From Halisarca cf. caerulea (lineage: Eukaryota; Porifera; Demospongiae; Chondrillida; Halisarcidae), in NCBI GenBank assembly GCA_963170055.1, contig CAUJGJ010000002.1, positions 2,827,846 through 2,891,845 of the forward strand: a stretch of 64,000 nt of DNA, read 5' to 3'. The notes under the pieces are model-generated. The model was not told the DNA's origin, searched no databases, and saw nothing but the letters and a program-made list of their open reading frames with translations. Shown here piece after piece: positions 35,518 to 64,000 of this stretch (positions are counted from its first letter, which is position 1; the number at the start of each line of letters is the position of its first letter). Both the position numbers and the translations under genes were made by a program.

Positions 35518-38500
35518 CCTGTTTCGTTCTGACGGCAGAAAGCCAGACGGCATCACCATCACTCCATGGAGCCATGGAAGCGCACTGGTTTGGGACGCTA
35601 CCTGTCATGACTCGTTCGCAGCCTCTAATCTCGCACTTGGCTCATCAAGGGATGGTGCTGTTGCTGATAAGGCTGCAACGGCAAAGCGCTGCCTGTACTG
35701 TGAACTGTGTATGTCCCATCACTTTGTCCCAGTGGCGGTCGAGTCCACAGGTGTTTTTGGGCAGGATGCCGCTGCATTTTTCAAAGATCTGGGTAATCGC
35801 ACTAGGACGCACACTGGTGACCCACTCTCCTATTTGAAATTGTGCCAACGGATAAGTGTGATTATTCAACGATTTAATTGCTTGGGCATCCTTGGTACTT
35901 GCCATAAAGCATATCTGTGATTATTTACAATCTATGTATGTTATGGTTTCTTTTTTTTTGTGTGTGTATGCCTTTTTCTTTTGCCCATGTGTGTACCTAT
36001 GCATAATAATTAATATTTTATATATATTAAAAAAAAAAAAATATATATATATATAGTATTAAATACTCTTCTTTTTCTGAAGACTCAAAACTGCAACTGG
36101 AACACATATGGATAGATTTCGTGTTGTTTCATCGTGGGAGGTATTTAGGGTGTATGGTGGGAGGGAGGGAGTTGGGGAAGGAGTGGGGGAGGGAGGGAAG
36201 GAGGGAGTGAGAGAGAGGGAGGGAAGGAGGGTGGGAGAAGTAGTAATTGTATCTATTTAAACCAGTATTGCCCATCCCTAGAATTGGATATACAGTCAAA
36301 CTTGGTTAAAAAGTCACTGTTTACAACATCGACCTCTTTATAACAACACCCATGACAGGAACAGATTCAATGGTCTCTGTACTAAATGTCCTGGTTACAA
36401 CAACAACTAGGTTGTAACAGCACATTTTAGTGGCACCAAGGGTGTCGTTGTAAACAAGTTTGACTGTAGTTGTAGAAATTCTTTGACATGCTAGGTTGAT
36501 TTGTATGTATTTTATCTGAACAGATAACGCATGTCACAATTTGTTATCAAACAATTATTCAATTAATTGTACAAAGTTTCGCCCACTTGGGCTTCTTCGG
36601 GTACACACAAACTAGAAACTAAACTGATTGGACAATGCAAGTTTGAAATCTAGAATTGCATGGGTACCGAGGAACACCCTTCAGCCTTGGGAGACTTCAT
36701 TCAATAGTCAACATTCTTTGCTCCACTTATGTGTCTTGTGTTTGTTCACTGACATGGTTTGCTGGTGTGTGCACCTATTGGCGAATTTGTGCCGCAGCTG
36801 ATCTACAAGCTGTCTCCATGTGTGTCAACAGAGATTGTGAACCTGTGTATACTGAACTACACGTCCGTGGATCTTTGATACTCTTTTGTCTGTTGTTGTG
36901 TGCCTGTACTTCAATTTCCACAGCTGCGCTACAGAGTGGCAGAAAACACGTTTGCAGATTGTAGTGGTTTAACAGTGTGTATGGCACAGTCATACTACAT
37001 ACATACGTAGTACCTACAGTAATATCAGATACAGTAGAACTTGCTTAGTAAAGTATGTACCTGGGTTAGTACTTACTTCTGCAATAAGCGCTCCTCCTTC
37101 TGTCCCCTCCTATACATACAGTACAGTACATGAATCTGTCCTGATAGCAAGTACCTCTGATAAGATTTTATCTTTCCTTCTAGGTATATACTTACTAAGC
37201 GTGTGTGCATGCCTCGTATCATTTCCTCTGACGAATATGAGCCACATCTGCAGTCCTTTGTAGTAGTACAGTGAAGCCTCGCCAATCTGACACCTCTGTA
37301 ATCCGACAGTGAAGCCTCGCCAATCTGACACCTCTGTAATCCGACAGTGAAGCCTCGCCAATCTGACACCTCTGTAATCCGACAGTGAAGCCTCGCCAAT
37401 CTGACACCTCTGTAATCCGACAGTGAAGCCTTGCCAATCTGACACCTCTGTAATCCGACAGTGAAGCCTCGCCAATCTGACACCTCTATAATCCGACATT
37501 CTCTCTAATCCAACTGTCTAATGAGGTGCAGTCACCATATTAAAGTATGGACAGAGGCACTTTGTAATTTGACAATCTCCTAATCTGACAATTCTCAGGT
37601 CCCATTGAGTGTCAAATTGGAGAGGTTTGACTGTATTGGTTTGTACATACTGTGTACATGTTATGCTGCTATGTATATATCCACAGTGTATTGCATATAC
37701 AGTACATGTATATCCAAATGTACTAACCTCACATGTATACAGAGTGTGTGGATTAATATTCTTTAGTGCAGAGACTTTGAGTTCAGTGCATGTATACAGA
37801 GCATGTGATGTTTTGGTGATAATACATGTATGTATGGGCAGCCACTTTTATCCTGTCATGCTTACATGTGGAGTAATGCGGTAGTCCATGGTTCCAAAGG
37901 AAATGGGAGGTTATAGTCATGATGCACTCCTCCCCCAGGCGCATAAGTGGGACAGTTGTAGCAGGCCAGACTGTCCGACTATATTCTGCAGTAATAGAAT
38001 CTAGACCAGATTCTAGACCATATTCTAGACCAGATTCTAGACCAGATTCTAGACCAGCCATATACTGTACATTGCATTAATGGATTTACGTAGTTTGAAG
38101 TCATTTTACTGTTGTATCCATCCTCTTGCCAGGAACCTAGATGGTTTGTTGTGGTATGCACTACTTTAGGTCAACTTCCAATCACATCTGTACTTCTCAC
38201 CACAAGAACTCGCTATGGAACTCATTCACTATACATTAAAAGCTGTCTATAACGACCACTCAAGGGACCAAGTACATACATGTAATTATGGTCTCTGCAG
38301 ACAGGTGGTCCTTGTTCAGAGGTGCCTTAGTACAACTGAAGTGGACAATGAGCCGGTCTACTGTGGTCTCTGTATACAAGTGGTCTTTAAGACAGGTTTA
38401 CTGTGCTTATTTGTGTAGTGGACCATACACCCATGCTTTATAACAGAGTGATGTATGTACATATGTGGACGCTTTGTGTGCTTTGCCTGAGTACGTACAT

Positions 38501-41500
38501 GCTTTTGTAATATTGTGTATGTGCGTACCATAGCTCAGAGTCACTTGTGCACTGTCTGTCTGTACTATGAGTACCTGTGTAGTTTACGTACATACTGAAT
38601 GTGTGCGTATGTAGAGATTTTGCTTCTCTGATAAAGTGTTGTAACAGGATTGCGTAATGAACGCTCACATGTGTTCCTTGGTACAGAACCCTTATTGCAT
38701 ATTTTTCGTAAATGTCAATCAGACTGATATTCGTTATGGAGTGTACTCCCTATGTAGGGATGAGGCAACAACATAATAGTGGAATAGAATTGTATTGTGA
38801 AAACTGTCTTTGAAGACCGCTCAAAGGCTACGTGATTGTGGCCTCTGTAAGCAGGTGGATTGGTATCACTGAGGTAGCATGTGGGCTAGCCCACAGTAGT
38901 CTATATACAGACAGTTGGTTGCTGTACAGAGGTGGCCTCTAACCTTTACTAGGGAAGGCTTTGCTGCACCAGTTACACTCCCTGCTGTACTGAATGGGAA
39001 TGTGCTAGTCTAGCTACAGGGTGACCAGGTGGTACCAGGGTGGTCCTCACCCACACACACGAACACACACCACACATATTATCGTTACAAGTGTAAGCCT
39101 GTCCTTGTTTGTCTTGTAGTAGGTTAATCTCATTTGCAAATGTGCATCTGTACATGTCTGGACCTCATATATCTATTCCATGTGAGAATGTAGCAAATGT
39201 CAGTGGATCTCAAGATCCAGTCTGGTAGGGGGCGTCTTGACGGAATCATTGTGAACACACATCTGATCCTTGTTCTTGTGTGGCTCCCATTCAGACCCTG
39301 TCTCTCCCCCTCCCTCTCTCTCTCCCCTACAGACATGTGTTGGAAGAATGCAAGTTTGCACCCGATAGAATTGACATTCTCAAGGCAAAGTACATGGTTA
39401 GCTTGTGTGTGGGTACCCATTTCTGTGTTCTGTGGATACGAACTTTGCACCTGCACTATACATTTTGACATGCGTTTGCATTTGTATTGTGTTTATTGCA
39501 CACAGGCATGTACTCACCTGCACCCACACACACGAACACACACCGCACACATTATCGTTACAAGTGTAAGCCTGTCCTTGTTTGTCTTAACCCTTATGGT
39601 AAAACATCTATCATTCAAGCACTGCTTGTAATATAGGTAATTGTCCTTTGTTTGGCCATCCTCTTCTATAGGCAAAAAAGGATCAGATGAGAGCTAGTTT
39701 GAGAAGGTGAGTAGAAGAATCAAAATGGAAAGAACGTTGATATCAAACCTGTTTTTTCTTCTTGCAGAGTGGGTTCATCATTTCCCCACGTCGTGGATGT
39801 GGACTGGAGACTGGACTACTACATAAAGGTACCAAATGAGACATACTGTGTACTCTGTGCTTGACCACTCAGTGTGGAAGTGTAGAGTTTACAGAGTGGA
39901 TGCCTCTTTGCTCACCCCCTCCCATCCCACCTCCCACCCCCAATCAGTTTATTGATGGAACTTTTGAAGCTGGTGAAATTGTCAGATTCGTGAGGTTTAT
40001 GGACAAAATGCGTGTAAAGTAGTAGAAGCGTACAATTGATTTACTGTAAGGGGATTTCATACTTCAAGGGATCACTAGTTGGTTTAAAAGGGCTCCGCTG
40101 CACAACTACACACATGTCATCTGGTCTGCTAGACCACTCGTAATGTTGGCAGGTGTTGGGGTAACATCTGGTCTGCTAGACCACTTATAATGTTGGCAGG
40201 TGTTAGGGTAACAAGATCACGTTCCTTCCCACATCCGCACACCTTCCACTGAATGGACGAGTGTGTGAAGTTACCTACACGGAGTGCTGAGTCATCTTTG
40301 TACTCCCACTGTCTTGTGGACACCTGAACAGTAATTCCATAGCTTGACTACTCCTGTATGTGTTCACACGTGTGTATTTCGTGGTGTGTTATACCATGAT
40401 TGTACTGTTCACGTTCTGTGTGTGGTACATATGATTGTCTGTTGTACAGTCAAACCTCTCTATACCGAACTACCTCAGAACGAATGAAAAGGTCCACTAC
40501 ATCAGGGTGTTCACTACATCAGGTGTTCACTACATCAGGATGTTCACTACATCAGGTGTTCACTACATCAGGGTTCATTTACAACAGAGTAAATAGGTGT
40601 ACATTCTAAGGTCTATGTTTGTTATATCAGGGAGTTCATTGTATCCAGGGTTCATTATAGAGAGGTTCTACTGTATGTACATTTTGTGCTATTGAGGAGT
40701 ACAGTACCTGCCATTGCATATACTGTTCCCTATAGAGCAGCCTGTACAGTGCTATTCAAGTACACTGAACCATTGATAATCCACCACAATTGCGATTGCT
40801 CCTCATTCCGTCCCTGTGTATACATAGACCAACCCAGGTAGTCAGTACCTCTGATAATAAGTACTGATTTTGTGTCCCCTTTGAGGTATGTGCTAAACAC
40901 AACGTTTCACCATAGACACTGTACAGTATTTGTATGGTATTGTGTTTGCCATGTGTACAGTATATTAGTCTAGCCACTAGCCCCGTAGTTCTCCTGCGTG
41001 GGGTAAAAGTAGGGGCTAGCAGCTAGACTAACAGTATATGTATAACACTTATGTGTGTCTTTTTCTTTCTTTGGGAGCATTGAGTTCATGATGCCCTGTT
41101 ACCTAGATTTACAAGCAAATGTATGCAAATGTTCTAATAAGTGTACTTATCCATTACTGTATGCGTGCATGTAGGTGTGCTGATTTTTAGGCGTGTATTG
41201 ATAGCATCATCTGCCTTGTAAAAGCTTTTAGGCAGTTAAAATTTTTGCCGCAAAGCTAATGAATTATAAGGATTAATCCCCCTATGTATGAGCAGAAATA
41301 GATTGTATCACAATTTGTTCACGAGAGTAGTAGTTTCACACTGTCGCTTGTGAGTATTTTGCTGTGATGATGTGTCCGACTAAACGTGTAGTCCCAATTC
41401 AACTTTTGATCTGATTTGAAATCTGGGATGTGAGCAAGGACCCCCCATCCCCCACCACAGCTGCCTGGGAATTGTTGATGACCTTTGGAGGTCTGTTTTG

Positions 41501-42449
41501 GAAGGAGAGCTGTGGGATGTTCTGAGTAGAAACAAGCCCCTCCTTATGTTGAGGCTGGACTAGTTTTAGCAATTTACTGGGTTTCATATCTCACCCTCCT
41601 GGACTATGTTTATCATTATTTCATCCAATTATATTCATTGGCCAGACCACAGGTCAATGCAAATATGTATCTGCAGCCCCCCACAGTTGTCTGTTTATGG
41701 CTACATATGTACACTCTTTGATACAACAGCACTGTACTGTAAAAAGTGGATCAGACTGGTGAAGTTTTGTGGATCATTTACTTTTTTACTTTTGTGAATG
41801 GAGTAATCTAGCTAGCTAGACTGTCTGGGTCAATCCCTGTTTAGCATACTAGGGTGGAAAGCCAGCTAGGCTACTGATGGAGCACCTTATGCAAGTACAG
41901 TATTTGTAAGAAATTGATGTGAATTTACCAATAAAATTGTCATAATGCTCATCCTTTGTGCAATTGATCAAAGTTTCAACTGAAATGGTATACACTTATG
42001 TGATACAAAGCTGGTGATGCAGTATGTAATGCACTGAAGATTTTGTTGTTCTATATGAATCTCATTTTATGTCCCATGTGTGCATATTAATTTTGCTTAC
42101 AGTACCGATGTGAAGGTCAGTTGATGTTTCCTAGTCAAGTGCAAATGTTGATCTTATGATTCTGGTTGCTTTTTGCTTTTTAGGGTAAGAATTTGGAAAG
42201 AGTGAATAAGGCTGTCTACCTCATTAATCTCAAAACGGAAACATCAGATGAAGAATGCAAGGGAGAAGATATTCAGTTTACTTGTACAGAAGAGCAGCTA
42301 CAAGTTTGTTCTCACTCCTCCTTCTTCTTCTTGTAAATCTTTATTTCCTTGAATTCACCAGGAGTTCACTGAATCTTGTTCTCTATCTACAGGATCTAGT
42401 CATCAAGTTGAGGGACGCATGTAAAAGTTTTGAACGGCTTGCAATGTGA
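31193..42449 (+). CDS. COMMD3: COMM domain-containing protein 3, 7 exons
   Basis: Subunit of the COMMD ring of the Commander complex (endosomal recycling; COMMD proteins also restrain NF-kB in vertebrates). Exons: 31193-31322, 33612-33723, 39333-39396, 39672-39706, 39768-39828, 42184-42303, 42393-42449. The product is 192 residues; human is 195. It starts MDLSPTVLLGLQ, close to the human start, and has the family core (HVLEECKF) and the COMM domain from about residue 118 (FPHVVDVDWRLDYYIK, then EEQLQDLVIKLRDACKS). Introns are very uneven: intron 2 is 5.6 kb and holds a LINE fragment and several inverted-repeat elements, whereas introns 3 and 4 are 275 and 61 bp. Exon 4 is only 35 bp. The poly(A) signal is at 42518. 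Confidence 0.93.
31658..31718. repeat. 61-bp hairpin, CTAGTCTCGCGTAGCCAG
   Basis: CTAGTCTCGCGTAGCCAG is inverted at the right as CTGGCTACGCGAGACTAG. COMMD3 intron 1. Similar hairpins at 32355-32447, 40964-41031 and 50834-50966. Confidence 0.85.
31873..32338. mobile_element. Inverted-repeat element, ATTCGGATAA family, 466 bp
   Basis: TACAGTTGAGCCTCGGTTAT and ATAACCGAGGCTCTACTGTA ends, perfect over most of 20 bp; no coding frame of note. Larger than its neighbours. Confidence 0.85.
32355..32447. repeat. Hairpin element, CTAGTCTGGCATAGCCA
   Basis: Left TAGTCTGGCATAGCC and CCTCCATTTTTAT; right AAAATGGAGGAATGTG and TCTGGCTATA inverted. Confidence 0.65.
32733..33253. mobile_element. ATGAACCCTG-family element interrupted by another element
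   Basis: TACAGTTGACCCTCTCTATA and TATAGAGAGGTTTTACGGTA ends. Split at 32812 by a 317-bp insertion. Confidence 0.8.
32813..33129. mobile_element. Nested CAGRG-ended element
   Basis: Begins CAGAGGTAGAAATAGCA and ends TGCTATTTCTAGCCCTG (17-bp inverted repeat, two mismatches). Flanked by TTCACC on both sides. CAGRG ends are typical of hAT elements, but a 6-bp duplication is not the hAT standard of 8. Confidence 0.75.
33403..33582. mobile_element. Inverted-repeat element, ACTTGGTTAG family
   Basis: TACAGTCTAACTTGGTTAGT and CTAACCAAGTTTGAGTA ends. Immediately 5' of COMMD3 exon 2. Confidence 0.65.
33812..34020. mobile_element. Inverted-repeat element, ACTTGCTTACT family
   Basis: ACAGTGAAACTTGCTTACTG and TTACTAAGCAAGTTCTACTG ends. 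Related pieces at 37030-37200, 40760-40930 and 50595-50672. Confidence 0.75.
34313..34495. repeat. G-rich tract and a diverged direct duplication
   Basis: GGAGGGGAGGGGAGGGAGGG at 34312-34332 could form a G-quadruplex. Then CTTGGAAATGACAGAAGTAC...TTTATTGGTGGCTATT occurs twice, near 34345 and 34428. Confidence 0.7.
35480..35514. repeat. (TA)n tract, 5' flank of LINE fragment
   Basis: About 16 TA units ending directly at the LINE fragment. Confidence 0.95.
35515..36042 (+). pseudogene. 5'-truncated LINE-type retrotransposon tail
   Basis: The reading frame 35515-35920 contains RKPDGITITPW, ALVWDATCHDSF, HHFVPVAVESTGVFG and QRISVIIQRFN...LGT. This motif series is found at the C-terminus of many invertebrate LINE reverse-transcriptase proteins; the PDG...WDATC part looks like a PD-(D/E)XK nuclease core. 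It has no reverse transcriptase, stops at 35918-35920, has about 110 bp of 3' UTR and ends in about 13 A at 36029-36041. (TA)n lies on both sides. The frame is still open, so the insertion may be fairly young, but it cannot move by itself. Lies in COMMD3 intron 2. The family assignment is from memory of motifs and not tested. Confidence 0.7.
36042..36057. repeat. (TA)n tract, 3' flank of LINE fragment
   Basis: TATATATATATATA immediately after the A tail. Confidence 0.9.
36140..36240. repeat. G-rich GGGAGGGA tract
   Basis: Runs of three to five G separated by A; potential quadruplex region. Confidence 0.8.
36291..36468. mobile_element. Inverted-repeat element, ACTTGGTTAAAA family
   Basis: TACAGTCAAACTTGGTTAAA and AACAAGTTTGACTGTA ends; interior GGTTACAACAACAACTAGG. 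Confidence 0.75.
36573..36606 (-). other. Degenerate hammerhead-like hairpin motif
   Basis: On the - strand CCGAAGA, a hairpin GCCCA-AG-TGGGC, then GAAAC. Same layout as at 53331-53422, but the first motif reads CC instead of CT. Confidence 0.4.
37030..37200. mobile_element. Inverted-repeat element, ACTTGCTTAGT family
   Basis: TACAGTAGAACTTGCTTAGT at the left, ACTTACTAAGCGTG at the right; body like 33812-34020. Confidence 0.6.
37267..37635. mobile_element. CTAATCCGACA-family element with amplified end
   Basis: Starts TACAGTGAAGCCTCGCCAAT and ends TTGGAGAGGTTTGACTGTA. The first 38 bp (the inverted end itself) are repeated six times in tandem up to about 37495. Confidence 0.85.
37990..38056. 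repeat. 12-bp tandem repeat, 5 copies
   Basis: Unit TCTAGACCAGAT with one variant, COMMD3 intron 2. Confidence 0.9.
38232..38404. mobile_element. Inverted-repeat element, GACAGGT family
   Basis: TACATTAAAAGCTGTCTATA and AAGACAGGTTTACTGT ends; shares GTGGTCTCTGCAGACAGGTG with 2180-2329. A more decayed copy follows at 38790-38945. Confidence 0.7.
39046..39119. repeat. Direct duplication, copy 1, 5' of COMMD3 exon 3
   Basis: Begins CCACACACACGAACACACAC and ends CCTTGTTTGTCTT; matches 39519-39590 almost throughout. Confidence 0.85.
39519..39590. repeat. Direct duplication, copy 2, 3' of COMMD3 exon 3
   Basis: Second copy, with a few substitutions; the two copies bracket exon 3 (39333-39396). 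Confidence 0.85.
40445..40675. mobile_element. Inverted-repeat element, ATGAACCCTG family
   Basis: TACAGTCAAACCTCTCTATA and TATAGAGAGGTTCTACTGTA ends; interior GTTCACTACATCAGG repeated four to five times. Confidence 0.85.
40964..41031. repeat. Hairpin, TTAGTCTAGCCACTAGCCCC
   Basis: Right arm GGGGCTAGCAGCTAGACTAA complements the left with one inserted base. Confidence 0.85.
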
Positions 42450-42517
42450 TCTGCATGTGCGGAACCGCCAAACCGCGAACTATGTATGAATTTACTTAAT
42501 TATCTATGAATATTATT

Positions 42518-42523
42518 AATAAA
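42518..42523 (+). terminator. AATAAA poly(A) signal of COMMD3
   Basis: AATAAA 69 bp after the COMMD3 stop and about 105 bp before the next ATG; the two genes are nearly abutting in tandem. Confidence 0.65.
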
Positions 42524-42627
42524 TCGGTATCGCTTATGCTTTATAACATCACAGTTTTCTTGATCGCCAGTTTAGTCTTGAAGTCTCTTTGTAGTTTCCT
42601 CTCCGGTCTTCTAAGTCCAAGACAAAG

Positions 42628-45718
<3,091 letters not shown>

Positions 45719-47081
45719 GTATGATCATGACCACTTCATGTACATTAATTTTGTTTGCTTGCTGTTTTGTGTCTGTGGTTTATAGTGGTGTTCTTTGTCG
45801 TCCCACATGCATGCAAATCTCTCTTCTATATATATTTATAGTACAGTTTGTGTTCTGCCCTTGAACTGTCTGTCTGCTCACAGGCAGCCCCTAAACCTCC
45901 CTTTCTCTTAATTCACCTCACACTTATCGCACGGACCATACGTTTGCCAATTACTGCTTTTCAATAACATTTATATATTGTAAACTGTGACATTTATTCT
46001 GTGATGTAGTACATCTCATGTATTATAAATCATATAATATGCTGTCATTGTAGTATTGCTTGCATGTGTGCAACAAATAAATGGCATGCTTACTCCGGCC
46101 TACTTATAAGATATTATTGTACATACGTAACAATATTGTGTATATTTGCCCTGCTCTAATATCAGTGTACTGCTGCAGCTGCATGCTCTACAGACATGTG
46201 TAATTACATAGCCACATAAATTCTTGTGGAAAATCTATGAAATTCATTTTAAATCATGTTATGCTTTGTGTGCGTACATAAGGAGCCTCTGATAAATAAA
46301 TTAAAGGACACTTTGGGGTTGACATCCAGGTCTGTACTTCGCAAGAAGGGTGCATGCACTCTGGGAGGTGCAAAATGTATTAAACTTCAGTGTATAGCTA
46401 TATAGGGATTGAAGAAATATTTTTGGGTCGACCTCATGCAATTTTATATATGCATGTCCTCCTGTAGGGAGAGGTCATCATCTGAGGGTTCATGTATTAT
46501 TATAATATGCAATATCTGTACATAGCTGATTTGCATATTAATCAGCTACATGCAGTATAACTATGCATAATATAATATGGTGCATGAGGCAAGTATTATA
46601 TTATAGGCACATGCAGTGCAGTGCATATTAAATTCCCATGTGTGTAGTAGATATACACGCTAACATGCATGTAGGTATGGATTGAAATCATGCAACGACG
46701 TCTATTATATACTTTACAAGTCAACCAGGCATGCAGTAAATGCACCCAATGTCTCAAATAAAAGACTCCAGCTAAAATGAAAGACTCCGGCTGGGGGAAA
46801 ATTCAGCCTTGTAGTCCTTGCAGACAGGGTTACCTTCGAATTCATTAATGAGCTACGAAACACATTAAAATCACATCTGTGGAGGAAATACTTAAAATCC
46901 TCAAGTTACACCATTTATAGAGAGGTTTACTGTGTCATCGATCACTCGGAAAGCCCACTACGCTTAACCTATAGTGTATACCATATATTCCATGTGGAAA
47001 AGAAACAAACCAAGCACATGACATTACAGTAAAATGGTGGGTAGCAAATGAGGAAATGCCGGAGAGACACACAACACCCAT
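45719..47081. other. Convergent intergenic region
   Basis: AT-rich 3' flanks of the neurexin-like gene and ANAPC1. The only repeat-like part is a short fragment near 46915-46935 resembling a transposon end (ATAGAGAGGTTTACTGTG). No RNA gene or other coding exon recognised. Confidence 0.5.
46076..46081 (+). terminator. AATAAA poly(A) signal of the neurexin-like gene
   Basis: AATAAA about 360 bp past the stop at 45718, in AT-rich sequence. Confidence 0.5.
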
Positions 47082-63638
<16,557 letters not shown>

Positions 63639-64000
63639 CTTTATAGCAGGAAAAAGGGAATTTGTGGGAATGACACCCATAAATTCATGATGTACTGGTC
63701 CACCAAGAGATATAAACTACCCTTTTAAGCAATACTCATTGCCTCAATAATGGGATACATAACCTGTATGTATCTCATTTTTGTTGCTTAATCTGACATG
63801 CAAATAGCGTGGGGAATACAACAATTAAACATTAACATATTATAGTTATAAGGCTATGGTTATGGATATTATTTAAACTGGTAAGGCCTTGAGTCAAATA
63901 AAGGGTACTTTACAAGGCACCCAGCAAACAGTACACAAATGAGACACAGCATAAAACATGCAAAAATGGCACATACGTACGTACGTACAAATACACCTAA
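63639..64000. other. Upstream ANAPC1 intron sequence
   Basis: AT-rich, no exon recognised; presumed intron before the first visible ANAPC1 exon. Ends in TACG repeats. Confidence 0.4.

Noticed and set aside
36656..36964. 102-codon frame in COMMD3 intron 2
   Set aside because: No recognised domain, no splice context and no similarity I know; likely chance.

Overview
The window is animal nuclear DNA. It holds seven protein genes in many short exons with GT-AG introns, spacing from about 40 bp to 1.4 kb, and introns filled with CA/TG microsatellites, minisatellites and small inverted-repeat transposons. The five genes I can name (kinesin light chain, PAXIP1/PTIP, DNAJC17, COMMD3, ANAPC1) are ordinary metazoan or eukaryotic genes. 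Compact spacing, intron density and the abundance of small elements ending ACAGTGAAACCTCTCTA suggest an early-branching animal such as a demosponge; this is inference, and no sequence here fixes the species.

Layout. 1-573 (+): last two exons of a zinc-finger protein. 1286-10316 (-): complete 15-exon kinesin light chain. 10598-26090 (+): 19-exon PAXIP1/PTIP, divergent from the kinesin gene across 281 bp. 27139-31153 (-): 6-exon DNAJC17, tail-to-tail with PAXIP1. 31193-42449 (+): 7-exon COMMD3, whose ATG is only 39 bp from that of DNAJC17. 42628-45718 (+): 3-exon neurexin-like receptor (LamG-EGF-LamG-LamG-TM). 47082-63638 (-): 27 exons for the C-terminal half of APC1, whose 5' part lies beyond the window. 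I assembled exons by hand from homology, reading phase and splice signals. Total coding length is divisible by three for each of the five complete genes, and phase is kept across every APC1 junction.

The genes are housekeeping functions and do not form one pathway: vesicle transport (KLC), DNA damage and chromatin (PTIP), splicing-linked J protein (DNAJC17), Commander trafficking/NF-kB control (COMMD3), cell-cycle ubiquitin ligase (APC1). The unusual content is in the introns. TG-repeat tracts in sense orientation lie in the 5' or central part of introns and CA-repeat tracts in the 3' half; one kinesin intron has both, so its ends can pair. Several splice sites sit inside tandem arrays. Transposon end sequences appear to have grown into minisatellites. 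A 92-bp insertion with an 11-bp target duplication carries a hammerhead-like hairpin, and a truncated LINE tail sits in a (TA)n tract.
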